NCBI GenBank assembly: GCA_963728145.1
Contig: CAVSJA010000007.1
Span: forward strand, 124,001 to 188,000
Direction of reading: 5' to 3'
DNA from: CAVSJA01 sp963728145
Lineage (GTDB): Bacteria > Bacteroidota > Bacteroidia > Chitinophagales > Chitinophagaceae
Length of the DNA: 64,000 nt
Part shown: in pieces, positions 26,309 through 35,365 of the stretch
Position numbering within the stretch: position 1 is the first letter of the stretch
How the letters are laid out: each line of letters begins with the position of its first letter
The notes under the pieces: generated by a model
Seen by the model: the letters and a program-made list of their open reading frames with translations, nothing else
Database searches by the model: none
What the model was told of the DNA's origin: nothing
Program-made: the position numbers and the translations under genes

Positions 26309-27796
26309 GTGAACCTGTTACTGCTTATTGGAATTCCGCTATTGACCGCAATACTTGTCTTGCTGGCCAGAAATGACCGCCAGGTCAGGTGGTTTTCTTT
26401 GGTTGGATCGGCAATTCAATTGATCCTCGCATTAGTATTATTGGTTGCAATTTGGAAGGAAAAGAGCTCGGGAAATCCGTCAGACATCTTATTCCAACAA
26501 ACATATCCTTTGTTTCCTTCTTTGAATATTCATTTTCATATTGGAGTTGATGGAATTGCTGCTTCAATGATCTTGCTTACGGCATTGGTTGTACTCGCGG
26601 GTGTGCTGGTATCTTGGACAGTCGACAAAATGGTTAAGGAATTCTATCTATTACTTATTCTTCTTGGCTGGGGCGCATATGGATTCTTCATATCTCTCGA
26701 TCTATTTGTACTCTTCTTTTTCCTCGAGATCGCAGTGATTCCAAAATATATGTTGATTGGTATTTGGGGAAGCGGTAAGAAAGAATACAGTGCAAATAAA
26801 CTCGCATTAATGCTCATGGGAGGATCGGCGCTTGTTTTTGTCGGATTACTCGGACTTTATTTTGCCATGCCTGCTGAATCGAGGACATTCAATATGTTGG
26901 AAATGGCAAAGCAAAACATTACAATGGGAGATCAATTGGTCTATTTTCCCTTGCTTTTTATTGGCTTTGGCGTTTTTACTGCATTGTTTCCCCTTCATAC
27001 CTGGGTGCCGGATGGACACTCGTCAGCTCCAACTGCAGGGTCTATGTTCCTTGCCGGAATTAGCATGAAACTCGGAGGATATGGTTGCCTTCGTGTAGCG
27101 ACATTTCTTATGCCCGAGGCCGCAAAAGAATATTCCATTTACATTATTATTCTTGCGGCAATCGCAATTCTATATGGAGCCTTCGCTACAATGATGCAGA
27201 AGGATCTGAAATACATCAATGCATATTCTTCGGTTAGCCACTGTGGCTTTGTATTGCTGGGTATCGGTGTACTAACCCAGACTGCATTCACTGGTGCAGT
27301 GATGCAAATGGTATCCCATGGATTGATGACAGCCCTTTTCTTTGCCGTGATCGGGATGATCTATGAGCGGACGCATACAAGGAAGGTGGCAGAAATGAGT
27401 GGATTGATGAAGGTGATGCCTTTTATTATTACGATTTTATTTATTGCGGGTCTTTGTTCATTGGGACTACCGGGTTTGAGCGGGTTTGTTGCAGAAATGA
27501 CCGTTTTCATGGGCGCATGGCAAAATCCGGATACGATTTATCGAATTGTTACCGTCGCGGCTTGTATGTCGATTGTGGTCACCGCGGTTTACATACTGAG
27601 AGCCATCGGTCAAACCGGAATGGGTCCAATAAAAGATCAATTCATTTCATTGAAAGATGCGCGTTGGAATGAGCGACTTGCAGCAATCATTTTGGTTGCT
27701 GGAATTATTGCAATAGGAATCGCACCATTTTGGCTGAATGAACTTATTCGGCCTGGTGCCGAAGTTTTGATTAATAAAGTTGGAATCACGAAATGA
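26309..27796 (+). CDS. nuoM: NADH-quinone oxidoreductase subunit M
   Basis: 495 residues, about 14 membrane helices, antiporter-like. FFLEIAVIPKYMLIGIWG, FPLHTWVPDGHSSAPTAGS, MQKDLKYINAYSSVSHCGFV and SHGLMTALFFAVIGM are NuoM motifs with the proton-path lysines and histidines. Starts at GTG 26309 (MNLLLLIGIPLLTAIL); no ATG fits. Its TGA stop is the start of the gaacag arm of the next hairpin. Confidence 0.95.
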   Translation: MNLLLLIGIPLLTAILVLLARNDRQVRWFSLVGSAIQLILALVLLVAIWKEKSSGNPSDILFQQTYPLFPSLNIHFHIGVDGIAASMILLTALVVLAGVLVSWTVDKMVKEFYLLLILLGWGAYGFFISLDLFVLFFFLEIAVIPKYMLIGIWGSGKKEYSANKLALMLMGGSALVFVGLLGLYFAMPAESRTFNMLEMAKQNITMGDQLVYFPLLFIGFGVFTALFPLHTWVPDGHSSAPTAGSMFLAGISMKLGGYGCLRVATFLMPEAAKEYSIYIIILAAIAILYGAFATMMQKDLKYINAYSSVSHCGFVLLGIGVLTQTAFTGAVMQMVSHGLMTALFFAVIGMIYERTHTRKVAEMSGLMKVMPFIITILFIAGLCSLGLPGLSGFVAEMTVFMGAWQNPDTIYRIVTVAACMSIVVTAVYILRAIGQTGMGPIKDQFISLKDARWNERLAAIILVAGIIAIGIAPFWLNELIRPGAEVLINKVGITK

Positions 27797-27914
27797 ACAG
27801 AAGAACAGATGAACAGTAGATCAGAAGAAGTAGGAATCTCGAACTGTATTTCAGTTCCCTCTGTTCTACTGATCTGCTGTTCTGCTGTTCTACTGTTCAT
27901 CTGTTCTTCTGTTC
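27795..27914. repeat. GAACAG hairpin between nuoM and nuoN, perfect 25-bp arms
   Basis: The left arm 27795-27819 (gaacagaagaacagatgaac...) and right arm 27890-27914 are exact reverse complements over 25 bases, and both arms continue inward with further complementary gaacag/ctgttc words. The loop is under 70 bases. The arm begins inside the nuoM stop codon. Confidence 0.9.
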
Positions 27915-27924
27915 AAAGGGTCTT

Positions 27925-29334
27925 ATGATATCAGACTTTCTCATACTAATGCGGCAGGAGTTGATGATCACCTTCATCATCTTCCTGCTATTGTTTATCA
28001 AGCTGGGTAAAGGAATTCGAAACGAGACCTTGCTTGGCCTGGTAAATTTATTGTTGACACTTAGCCTGGTCTTGCCATTTTTCGGCGAAACGAAAGGAGG
28101 TTTATTTGCCAGCATGTTTGTAACAAGTCCATTGATTTTTTTCCAGAAAAATATTTTGCTGTTGGGCACCCTGTTGATCTCTATGTTAAACTATGAATGG
28201 TTGAGAAAGCACCAGGCACTTCCTGAATTCTTCATGTTATTGTTCTCCGCATTACTTGGAATGTTCTTCCTGATCTCAAGTGGAAACCTGCTTATTTTTT
28301 ATCTATCACTCGAACTTTCTACTATTCCAATCGCTGCGATGGCAAATTTTGATCTCAAGAAGAAAATATCTTCTGAAGCAGCAACAAAAATGATCCTTTC
28401 CTCCGCATTTTCTTCCGGAATACTATTGTTTGGTATTTCATTGATCTATGGGCTGGTTGGAAGCCTGCAATTCGAAGCGATTCCGCAATTATTGACCGGC
28501 AAGCCCCTGGATTTGCTTGCCTATATATTTTTCTTTACGGCCTTTGCGTTTAAACTATCTGTCGTTCCCTTTCATTTGTGGACGGCCGATGTGTATGAAG
28601 GTTCGCCGATCCCCGTTGCTGCATTTTTATCAGTGATATCGAAGGGCGCAGTTGCATTCATATTCATTACCGTATTGTATAAAGTCTTTCAACCACTTGG
28701 AGAAGTTACTTATGTGATGCTCGTAATATTGACTCTGGCTACCCTGATAATTGGCAATCTCTTCGCTTTAAGGCAAAACAATCTCAAGCGATTTCTTGCT
28801 TTTTCATCAATATCACAAATAGGGTTTATTCTTGTGGGCATTTCTGCAGGTAATGTATTGGGAATTGCTTCAGTGGTTTTCTTTATCCTGATCTATGTTT
28901 TTTCAAACCTGGGTGCATTTGGGGTGGTGAGTATAGTTTCAGAAGCAACGGGAAAGGAAACCATCCAGGATTACCAGGGATTTTATAAAAACAATAAATG
29001 GCTATCCTGGGTAATGGCTCTTTGCTTGTTTTCTCTGGCTGGCATTCCACCACTCGCGGGTTTCTTTGGAAAATTTTTCCTGATCCTTTCGGGAGCGGGC
29101 ACAAGAAATGCAAAGGTCTGGTTTATCCTTGTCGTGGCATTGAATATGGTTGTTTCGCTTTATTACTATTTACGAATTATAAGAGCAATTTTCATGGATC
29201 AAAATAGCCAGCCCATCGCAAAAATAAATCCAGGCAAAGAAGCGAACTTTGGATTGGCAATTTGTCTTGTAGGATCTTTAGTTGTCGGTGTCATCGGTCC
29301 GATCTATGAGTATATTTTACGGTTAGCAAGTTGA
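27925..29334 (+). CDS. nuoN: NADH-quinone oxidoreductase subunit N
   Basis: 469 residues with about 14 membrane helices; antiporter-like subunit. Conserved parts: FYLSLELSTIPIAAMANFD, AFAFKLSVVPFHLWTADVYE, RQNNLKRFLAFSSISQIGF and SLAGIPPLAGFFGKFF. Intact. Last gene of the complex I operon. Confidence 0.95.
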   Translation: MISDFLILMRQELMITFIIFLLLFIKLGKGIRNETLLGLVNLLLTLSLVLPFFGETKGGLFASMFVTSPLIFFQKNILLLGTLLISMLNYEWLRKHQALPEFFMLLFSALLGMFFLISSGNLLIFYLSLELSTIPIAAMANFDLKKKISSEAATKMILSSAFSSGILLFGISLIYGLVGSLQFEAIPQLLTGKPLDLLAYIFFFTAFAFKLSVVPFHLWTADVYEGSPIPVAAFLSVISKGAVAFIFITVLYKVFQPLGEVTYVMLVILTLATLIIGNLFALRQNNLKRFLAFSSISQIGFILVGISAGNVLGIASVVFFILIYVFSNLGAFGVVSIVSEATGKETIQDYQGFYKNNKWLSWVMALCLFSLAGIPPLAGFFGKFFLILSGAGTRNAKVWFILVVALNMVVSLYYYLRIIRAIFMDQNSQPIAKINPGKEANFGLAICLVGSLVVGVIGPIYEYILRLAS

Positions 29335-29341
29335 TTGGTTA

Positions 29342-29366
29342 TTCCTCCCGCCATCGGCGGGAGGAA
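29342..29366. repeat. Hairpin TTCCTCCCGCC-ATC-GGCGGGAGGAA after nuoN
   Basis: Perfect 11-bp stem with a three-base loop, seven bases after the nuoN stop. There is no downstream T-run, so it may stabilise or punctuate the transcript rather than terminate it. Confidence 0.75.
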
Positions 29367-29399
29367 CAACCAGTTAACTAATCAACCCTGTATTAAGAA

Positions 29400-29873
29400 A
29401 TGGCTATAAATCAAAATCATCTCTTCGAGGAATTAGGCAATGTGAAGTGTGGCATTGTCGAGAAGAATGTCAAGCCCGAAAGGCTCGCGTTTCTTCGGGA
29501 GTTATTGGAATTAAATGGATATACCGTTGTTGCAGTTCCGAGTCCGCCACCAAAAGCGGCACCGGTACCTCCATCAACGGCGGCACCTGCTGCAACTTCA
29601 ACTCCTGATCTATCAGCAATCGGCAATGATCCTTCAACAGCAGCAGCCTCGCCACCTCCTCCACCACCGCCAACACCGCCACCTCCGCCACCCGCGCCGC
29701 CTTTGCCTGAAACATATACAGTAGGTGTTACAGATATCACTTTTAATCCTATCAATGCGATATTTGGAAGATTGCTTCGCTCAAAGGAAGGGAATGTGGT
29801 TACGCTTGCCTATTGGCAACAAAAAGAAGATATATCGAGAGATGAGTTGCCCTATTTTGAAAAGAGGAGATAA
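29400..29873 (+). CDS. Unknown protein with proline-rich linker
   Basis: 157 residues, cytoplasmic, in three parts: an N-terminal alpha/beta part (HLFEELGNVKCGIVEKNV...FLRELLELNGYTVVAV, 1-48), a central linker of about 60 residues rich in Pro and Ala (several runs of six or more prolines), and a C-terminal part (ETYTVGVTDITFNPINAIFG...AYWQQKEDISRDELPYFEKRR). I do not recognise a named family. It follows nuoN by 65 bases and ends before a bidirectional terminator, so it may be the last gene of the nuo transcript. Confidence 0.75.
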   Translation: MAINQNHLFEELGNVKCGIVEKNVKPERLAFLRELLELNGYTVVAVPSPPPKAAPVPPSTAAPAATSTPDLSAIGNDPSTAAASPPPPPPPTPPPPPPAPPLPETYTVGVTDITFNPINAIFGRLLRSKEGNVVTLAYWQQKEDISRDELPYFEKRR

Positions 29874-29897
29874 CTTTATAATACGAGATCAAAAAAT

Positions 29898-29930
29898 AAG
29901 CCCGACCGGATGACCGGTCGGGCTTCCCTT
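29898..29930. terminator. Bidirectional intrinsic terminator
   Basis: AAGCCCGACCGG (29898-29909) pairs perfectly with CCGGTCGGGCTT (29914-29925) around ATGA. It is preceded by an A-run (29891-29896) and followed by a T-containing stretch, so it can serve both convergent genes. Confidence 0.88.
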
Positions 29931-29939
29931 TAAGAATAC

Positions 29940-31571
29940 TTACTTCTCAGGTTCTGTTGACACACGCTTTTCAAGGATCTCGCTGTATCGCAACGCATCG
30001 GAATTCTGCGGATCGAGCAAGAGTATCCTTTCAAAATTGTGCAAAGCGAGTTCATAATCCTTTTTAACGTTGGCAGCATAAGCGCCAAGATAACCGTAAG
30101 CCTGAATAAGAAATGATTTGTTCTTTATTGAATCTGCGTAGGCTAACTCAACTACTTTTTCATAAAGTGGAACTGCGGCTCCGGTTTCCATTGATGAATC
30201 AATTATTGCATTGGATTTAGCACGCCAATAATACCCATGAATATGGTCAGGGTATTTTGTTGAGTAGAATTGAAATACACTATCGGCTTGTTGAAATTCT
30301 CCAGCCAGATAATGGGCAAGCCCCCAATTATATAGGTCAATATTGGATGGATTTTCTTTTAATTGGTACAACCTTCCTTGCCAAATCGCCTGATTGTGTT
30401 TGTCGCCCTCCTTTTTATAGATCCCAATGATTGCCGAAACATATTCGATTTTGTTTTTTGAAAGCGTGTCCATACTAAGTGCTTTCTCGAGATCTGCCAG
30501 CACTCTCTCTGTGTTTCCAGGAATCTTTGCCAGCAATCTCGACCTTAACTCGAAATCTTTAGCTACATAATTAGTATCCACCTCCTTTTTGAAATAGTCT
30601 TCGATGTATTCAAGTGCTTTTGACGAATCTCCCAACATCTCATAACTGTAAGCAATCAACTTGTATAAACGCGGCTTTGCTTTTTCTCCTTCCTGCCTTA
30701 AAAGACCCAATCCTTTTTCTATAGCTTCCTTTGATTTTGAAGAGGCATAGTACAAATCGGTGAGGTAATAATCGTTTTCGATGCTCGGATCAACATTTGC
30801 AATATAAGTATTGAGATATTCTCCTGCCTTGTTCACGTCTTTATAGTAATTGTGATAATATAACTCATAATACGGTGGAGCAAAATGCGGGTCCATGCTG
30901 ATCGCGTTATTGAAATAGCGCAAATACATTTCAACGTTATTCTGGGTCAGATAGATCTTACCAATATTGTAAGAAGCTTTTGCGTTATTTGGTTGCCTGG
31001 CAATGGCTTCTTCATAAGCTTGCACAGCTTTTCCTCCGTTGGTCAGCCAACGATAAATATCTCCTTTTAATAATGAGATTTCAGGGTCATTCTTTTCTCT
31101 TTTTTCTGCCTTTTCCAATAAGTCAAGCATGAATGCGTAGTCTGTAGAACGGGAACCGAGTTGCACAGAAACAATTTGAGTAAGAATCGCAGCGTCTTTG
31201 GATTTTGTTTTATCAATCACTTCATCAATCAATTTTCGAGCTGCAATCGAATCCTTCTCCTTGTATAGAATCGCTGCTTCCGCAACGATATCCAGGTTTC
31301 CCTTTTTATCCTTGGGGTGATCAGTAAGATATGCCCGTCTCTGCTGCATCAATTTTTTTGCGTCTGCAATTTTCTCTTTTTCTAACAACACCCGCGTCAA
31401 CCAGTAATATGCGTCTTCGTTGGTTGGATCTTTTTTTATTATTTCTTCGAAATGATTTTGCGCGGCCTGCCAGCGTTCATAGTAAATAAATTTCCGGCCT
31501 GCATCAATTGTTTGCGCGAATGAGGTTTGCGCAATGAAGATCAGGGCAAGGGTTGAGACAAGTCTGCACAT
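29940..31571 (-). CDS. Secreted TPR-repeat protein
   Basis: 543 residues with signal peptide (LVSTLALIFIAQTSFAQ). About ten tetratricopeptide repeats span the protein, for example WQAAQNHFEEIIKKDPTNEDAYYWL, starting at about residue 33, AVQAYEEAIARQPNNAKASY and ALHNFERILLLDPQNSDALRY. TPR arrays mediate protein-protein contacts; periplasmic location is inferred from the signal. The partner is unknown. Confidence 0.85.
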   Translation of the reverse strand: MCRLVSTLALIFIAQTSFAQTIDAGRKFIYYERWQAAQNHFEEIIKKDPTNEDAYYWLTRVLLEKEKIADAKKLMQQRRAYLTDHPKDKKGNLDIVAEAAILYKEKDSIAARKLIDEVIDKTKSKDAAILTQIVSVQLGSRSTDYAFMLDLLEKAEKREKNDPEISLLKGDIYRWLTNGGKAVQAYEEAIARQPNNAKASYNIGKIYLTQNNVEMYLRYFNNAISMDPHFAPPYYELYYHNYYKDVNKAGEYLNTYIANVDPSIENDYYLTDLYYASSKSKEAIEKGLGLLRQEGEKAKPRLYKLIAYSYEMLGDSSKALEYIEDYFKKEVDTNYVAKDFELRSRLLAKIPGNTERVLADLEKALSMDTLSKNKIEYVSAIIGIYKKEGDKHNQAIWQGRLYQLKENPSNIDLYNWGLAHYLAGEFQQADSVFQFYSTKYPDHIHGYYWRAKSNAIIDSSMETGAAVPLYEKVVELAYADSIKNKSFLIQAYGYLGAYAANVKKDYELALHNFERILLLDPQNSDALRYSEILEKRVSTEPEK

Positions 31572-31633
31572 AGTTTTGTTCGCTTTAGTTGTTTTTAGTT
31601 GTAAACATGTTGTAGATACTGAATCTTAAAAAA

Positions 31634-32455
31634 TCAGGATACTGTTAATACCGGTATCCTGGGATTACTGTAATAAAAACCAGAGAGAAGCCTGGTGAAG
31701 AATCCCTGGAAAAAGGGTTTAGGGTCCGGGTTCATTACGATCAGTCCCGCATTGATCTTCTTCGCATAGTCAAACGTAATTTCATTCAGGTTTTTTCCTT
31801 CAAATGAATTGCAGACTACCGGTATGTCGGTATAGTCCTTTAAAACACGGTATGCTTTACCCAGGTAAGTGAATTCGTCTGGCGGATTGTTCTTGTTTTT
31901 GCATGACACCAAATGAATTGTCGAATCGAAACTCCGTCCCAGGTAGGATGCCACTCTTAATTTATTTACTGGAAGTGATTGACCGATCGGTAGCACAATG
32001 TTCTTTTTTCGCGGTTCAACCGGAAAATGCTTCAGCGTCAGGATCGGACAATTCGATTTATCTGAAAGTATGGATGGATCGAGTTCATTTGAGAGAATAG
32101 GAATGCCCTTTTTTTTATGACTTAGGCAAATGAGATCAATTTGATGTTGAAAGGAATAGTCAGCGATGAGTTTTTGAATGTCTCCACTGCCATAAGTGGT
32201 CCATAAGACCAGGCCATCTTTCAACTTAAAATTAATTTTCGCGTGTAAATCCCTTAACGCTTTCCTGATTTCGTGTTCATACTCTTCTTTATTATAAAAC
32301 AGGGATTTGACAAGCGAAAAAGAAAAGTCCGTAGTTAAGATAAGGTGGAGATTGCAATTGAGTTGGTTGGAAAATTCCACTGCCTCTTCAATTATAGGAA
32401 GCGCACAGTTATCCAGACTGACCGGTAGGAGAATATTATTGAACAGTTTTTGCAT
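31634..32455 (-). CDS. Tandem universal stress protein (UspA-fold)
   Basis: 273 residues formed by two Usp-like halves: residues 1-145 (NILLPVSLDNCALPIIEEAV ... DLICLSHKKKG ... NCPILTLK) and 150-273 (NIVLPIGQSLPVNKLRVASY ... GLIVMNPDP ... IPVLTVS). The ATP-binding GxxGx9G(S/T) motif is not clearly preserved. It lies 50 bases downstream of the HAD phosphatase on the same strand, suggesting a stress-response operon with it. Confidence 0.8.
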   Translation of the reverse strand: MQKLFNNILLPVSLDNCALPIIEEAVEFSNQLNCNLHLILTTDFSFSLVKSLFYNKEEYEHEIRKALRDLHAKINFKLKDGLVLWTTYGSGDIQKLIADYSFQHQIDLICLSHKKKGIPILSNELDPSILSDKSNCPILTLKHFPVEPRKKNIVLPIGQSLPVNKLRVASYLGRSFDSTIHLVSCKNKNNPPDEFTYLGKAYRVLKDYTDIPVVCNSFEGKNLNEITFDYAKKINAGLIVMNPDPKPFFQGFFTRLLSGFYYSNPRIPVLTVS

Positions 32456-32505
32456 GAGCAGTTTTTAATCTAGTCGTTACCAATTCCAATTTATTTTGTA
32501 TCAAA

Positions 32506-33183
32506 TCAACTTGCTTTTTCAATGAATTGTAACAGTTCCACAAATGCTTTTTTTTCAATCGACTGCTTTGCTACGCCTTTCAGGGTTTCATCCTTCGTAC
32601 AAAAAGAAACGCCGAGACCGGCATGTTGTACCACACAGATATCATTTGCACTATCGCCCACATAAACACAGTCTTCCATCATCATTCCATATTTTTTCGT
32701 AATAAACCGCAACGCATTTGTTTTACAAACCTGGTGTTTGCAGGTGCTTTCTTCCGAGTAATGAAAATAGGAGGGGATCAGTATTTGACCTGTAACCGTT
32801 CCCAGTTCGATCTGTAACTCATTGGCCAGGTAAAAATCAGCATTGATCTTCTCAGCGATCACCTTAGTGATCAGTTGATAACTATCACTTATAATTCCAA
32901 TAATATTAGATTTTCGTCTTAATTCCTCGATCACTGAAAGGGAATCTTCAATCAGGGGAATGCTTTCCAATGTCTCGACTAAATCTTTTTTGGAAAGGCC
33001 CTTCAGGAAATAGGCAATCCGTCTTGTAATGCTTACCGGATCTTTGTCAATTTGCCTGATCAAGACGAGCGCCTGCGTAAACTTAAATCGCTCCGCGCAA
33101 ACGTCGATGAAACGATCCTGTAACAGGGTATTATCCATATCGAAAACCACCATCCTTCGTGACCGAACCGGACTGCCATTCAT
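32506..33183 (-). CDS. HAD-superfamily phosphatase (phosphoserine-phosphatase-like)
   Basis: About 225 residues. Motif I is D15-M-D17-N-T (VVFDMDNTLL), motif II is GIISDSYQ, and motif III/IV GDSANDICVVQHAG. The cap helix domain lies between. ATG at 33183 overlaps the TGA of the upstream glycosyltransferase gene by four bases (ATGA), a sign of translational coupling; a GTG at 33189 is also in frame. Beside a GpgS-like enzyme it is a good candidate for glucosyl-3-phosphoglycerate phosphatase, but this is inference from context. Confidence 0.8.
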   Translation of the reverse strand: MNGSPVRSRRMVVFDMDNTLLQDRFIDVCAERFKFTQALVLIRQIDKDPVSITRRIAYFLKGLSKKDLVETLESIPLIEDSLSVIEELRRKSNIIGIISDSYQLITKVIAEKINADFYLANELQIELGTVTGQILIPSYFHYSEESTCKHQVCKTNALRFITKKYGMMMEDCVYVGDSANDICVVQHAGLGVSFCTKDETLKGVAKQSIEKKAFVELLQFIEKAS

Positions 33184-33881
33184 AGCCACTCAACATTTTT
33201 GTTTTCAATAGAGGACGGCCTTTGTACAGGCGAAATATTATATTGAAACGCCTTATGCAGGATCGCTCCAGATACTTCTTTACTCATATCTACTAGCCCA
33301 CGCCACGGTTTGCTTTTATTTTGAATATATCCAATTCTTACTTCCTTCAACCTTGCGCCCAGCCGACACATATCAATAAGGATTCCTACATCAACTCCAT
33401 AATCTGGAAGGAAATCTATTGCAGAAAGGAATTGCTTTCGCCCAGCCATCATACCGCCCAGTGGTTGATTGAATTTTGCGAGGTCGGGAAATAACAAAGT
33501 CAGCAACGGCTTTGCTACAAGCTCTGTTACCCTTCCTGCATTCCTTGAAAAATTTGCTTTTACAAAATCACAATCATCATGAAGAAGCGGTTCAACCATC
33601 GCCGTGATCGTTTCAGTCGGGTACGGATTAATATCACCATCAAGGAAAACTACAATTTCATTACTGGCTCTATTGATGCCGTCCCGCAGAGAAGTGCCTT
33701 TACCTCTTTGTGCACTGATAACGATTGTCGCGCCTGCAGCACTTGCTTCTCCTACCGTATTATCAGTAGATTGATCATCCACAACGATTACTTCGGAAAC
33801 ATAGGGATTCGTTCTTGAAAACGTCACGACGCTGGAGACTGTCTTTTCTTCGTTCAACACGGGAATTATTACACTTACCAT
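33180..33881 (-). CDS. GpgS-like glycosyltransferase (probable glucosyl-3-phosphoglycerate synthase)
   Basis: 233 residues, GT-A fold: SVIIPVLNEEKTVSSVV (3-19), VVDDQSTDNT (33-42), catalytic DGD at 81-83 (VVFLDGDINP). The stretch FVKANFSRNAGRVTELVAKP (107-124) with FPDLAKFNQPLGGMMAGRKQ and YGVDVGILID is what I recognise from GT81 glucosyl-3-phosphoglycerate synthases. These join NDP-glucose and 3-phosphoglycerate as the first step to glucosylglycerate, a compatible solute. It is shorter than characterised actinobacterial enzymes, so another phospho-acceptor is possible. Confidence 0.7.
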   Translation of the reverse strand: MVSVIIPVLNEEKTVSSVVTFSRTNPYVSEVIVVDDQSTDNTVGEASAAGATIVISAQRGKGTSLRDGINRASNEIVVFLDGDINPYPTETITAMVEPLLHDDCDFVKANFSRNAGRVTELVAKPLLTLLFPDLAKFNQPLGGMMAGRKQFLSAIDFLPDYGVDVGILIDMCRLGARLKEVRIGYIQNKSKPWRGLVDMSKEVSGAILHKAFQYNISPVQRPSSIENKNVEWL

Positions 33882-33985
33882 CGAAAATTTTTTCCAGGTT
33901 TAGGATAATTTTTCAAAGTGTAAATATGCGTTGCGATTATTAAACCCGAATTAATCCGGGATTAAAAGCTCATTAAAATTGAAGA

Positions 33986-35365
33986 TTATATTTTCCCAGC
34001 TGAAGGTAGAATGATAAAGAAAGATGTGCCGGTTGGTCCGGAATCTACTTTTATTTGGCCTTTGTGGATTGATATAATACGTTTTGCCAGTGAAAGCCCG
34101 AGTCCAAAGCCCTTGATTTCTGTCGTGTTGTCTCCGCGATAGAAAGGTTGAAAGATCTGTTCAATCTCATGTTCAGCTATAACATCTCCTTTGTTTTGAA
34201 CCTGCACCTGCACGTATCCGTCTTCAAAACTTAAATCCACAAATGATCGTTTGTCAGGAGAATATTTACATCCGTTTTCAATGATATTTTTTATTGCGCT
34301 GTACAGGAGGTCCCAATTTCCAAATACCATACAAAGCTTTTCGTTTTCCGGAAAATTCTGGAATTGGATATCAACTTCATAATCCTGGTTCATTCTTTTT
34401 ACTTCAGAGATTACTTTCATTATCAGTTCATCGATCCTCAACTCTTTCAATTCAATGCTTCCATGAGCTCCTCCTGTTTTCGCAATTTCCAGGAGGCCCT
34501 TCGTCAATTGACGCATCTGGTCAACATCTTCCTGTATCGAACGAAGCACTTGTTGATATTCGATGGCAGATCTTTCTTTATTTAGAGTCACCTGCAGTTG
34601 ACTGGATATAGATGTGAGCGGCGTGGAAATTTCATGTGAAGCATTAGAAATAAATCTTCGCTGTGTATTGAAGGATTCCTGTAAGCGATTCAATAAATCA
34701 TTAAATGTTTTGGCCAACTGGTTTAATTCATCGTGACTATTACCGACGCGTAATTGCTTGGAAAGATTGTGGGAAGAAATATCATTCACTTCGGTAATAA
34801 TGTTCTTAATAGGTCGTACTAATTGCGAGGAGAAGATAGAGCCTATCACCAGCGTGATGAGCATTCCAATCAATGTACTGATCCCCAGGATTTGCTTCAA
34901 TTCAACGAGTCTCAATTGTCCATCTTCATCAAATGCCGCCACGACTACCACCATTGGATTGTTTCTATAAGGATAGAATAAACCAACGGCAGCTCTTTGA
35001 CCGATTTGAAAATATTTTTCGGCGGATTGTCGGATATCCTGGATCATCGCAGCATCGAGCTGTAACTTTTCTGCGTTTGGACCTTCATGGCGATAAAGAA
35101 TATTTCCACTCGTATCAGATATGATCACACTCTTTTGAGGCAATAGGGCCAGGGCACTTGAATCGATCCTTCGCAGCATATTGATGCTGGTGTCCCCGAA
35201 ATAGTCATAGATCTGCGCATTGCTGCTTGCCCTGCTCTTGAGTCTCTTGTCAAATATCTTTTTACTTTCTGCTGAAGTAAGGTAATAGACAGATAGATTT
35301 ATTACCATCAGGATGATGGTTACCAATACCGTGAACAGGAATGTTATTTTATATTTTATTTTCAA
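33986..35365 (-). CDS. Sensor histidine kinase (HAMP, HisKA, HATPase)
   Basis: 459 residues. Two membrane helices (about 8-30 and 158-180) bracket a periplasmic sensor of about 125 residues; a HAMP domain follows (QLVRPIKNIITEVNDIS). The phospho-acceptor is H244 in NASHEISTPLTSI; ATPase boxes are IKNIIENGCKYS and FGLGLSLAKRI. It starts at TTG 35365, which overlaps the TGA of the response regulator gene (TTGA), so the two are translationally coupled. The next in-frame ATG would cut the first helix. The signal is unknown. Confidence 0.9.
   Translation of the reverse strand: MKIKYKITFLFTVLVTIILMVINLSVYYLTSAESKKIFDKRLKSRASSNAQIYDYFGDTSINMLRRIDSSALALLPQKSVIISDTSGNILYRHEGPNAEKLQLDAAMIQDIRQSAEKYFQIGQRAAVGLFYPYRNNPMVVVVAAFDEDGQLRLVELKQILGISTLIGMLITLVIGSIFSSQLVRPIKNIITEVNDISSHNLSKQLRVGNSHDELNQLAKTFNDLLNRLQESFNTQRRFISNASHEISTPLTSISSQLQVTLNKERSAIEYQQVLRSIQEDVDQMRQLTKGLLEIAKTGGAHGSIELKELRIDELIMKVISEVKRMNQDYEVDIQFQNFPENEKLCMVFGNWDLLYSAIKNIIENGCKYSPDKRSFVDLSFEDGYVQVQVQNKGDVIAEHEIEQIFQPFYRGDNTTEIKGFGLGLSLAKRIISIHKGQIKVDSGPTGTSFFIILPSAGKI

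Noticed and set aside
14023..27914. Word arrays as CRISPR arrays
   Set aside because: The words are 6-9 bases, adjacent and degenerate; there are no unique spacers of constant length and no cas genes.
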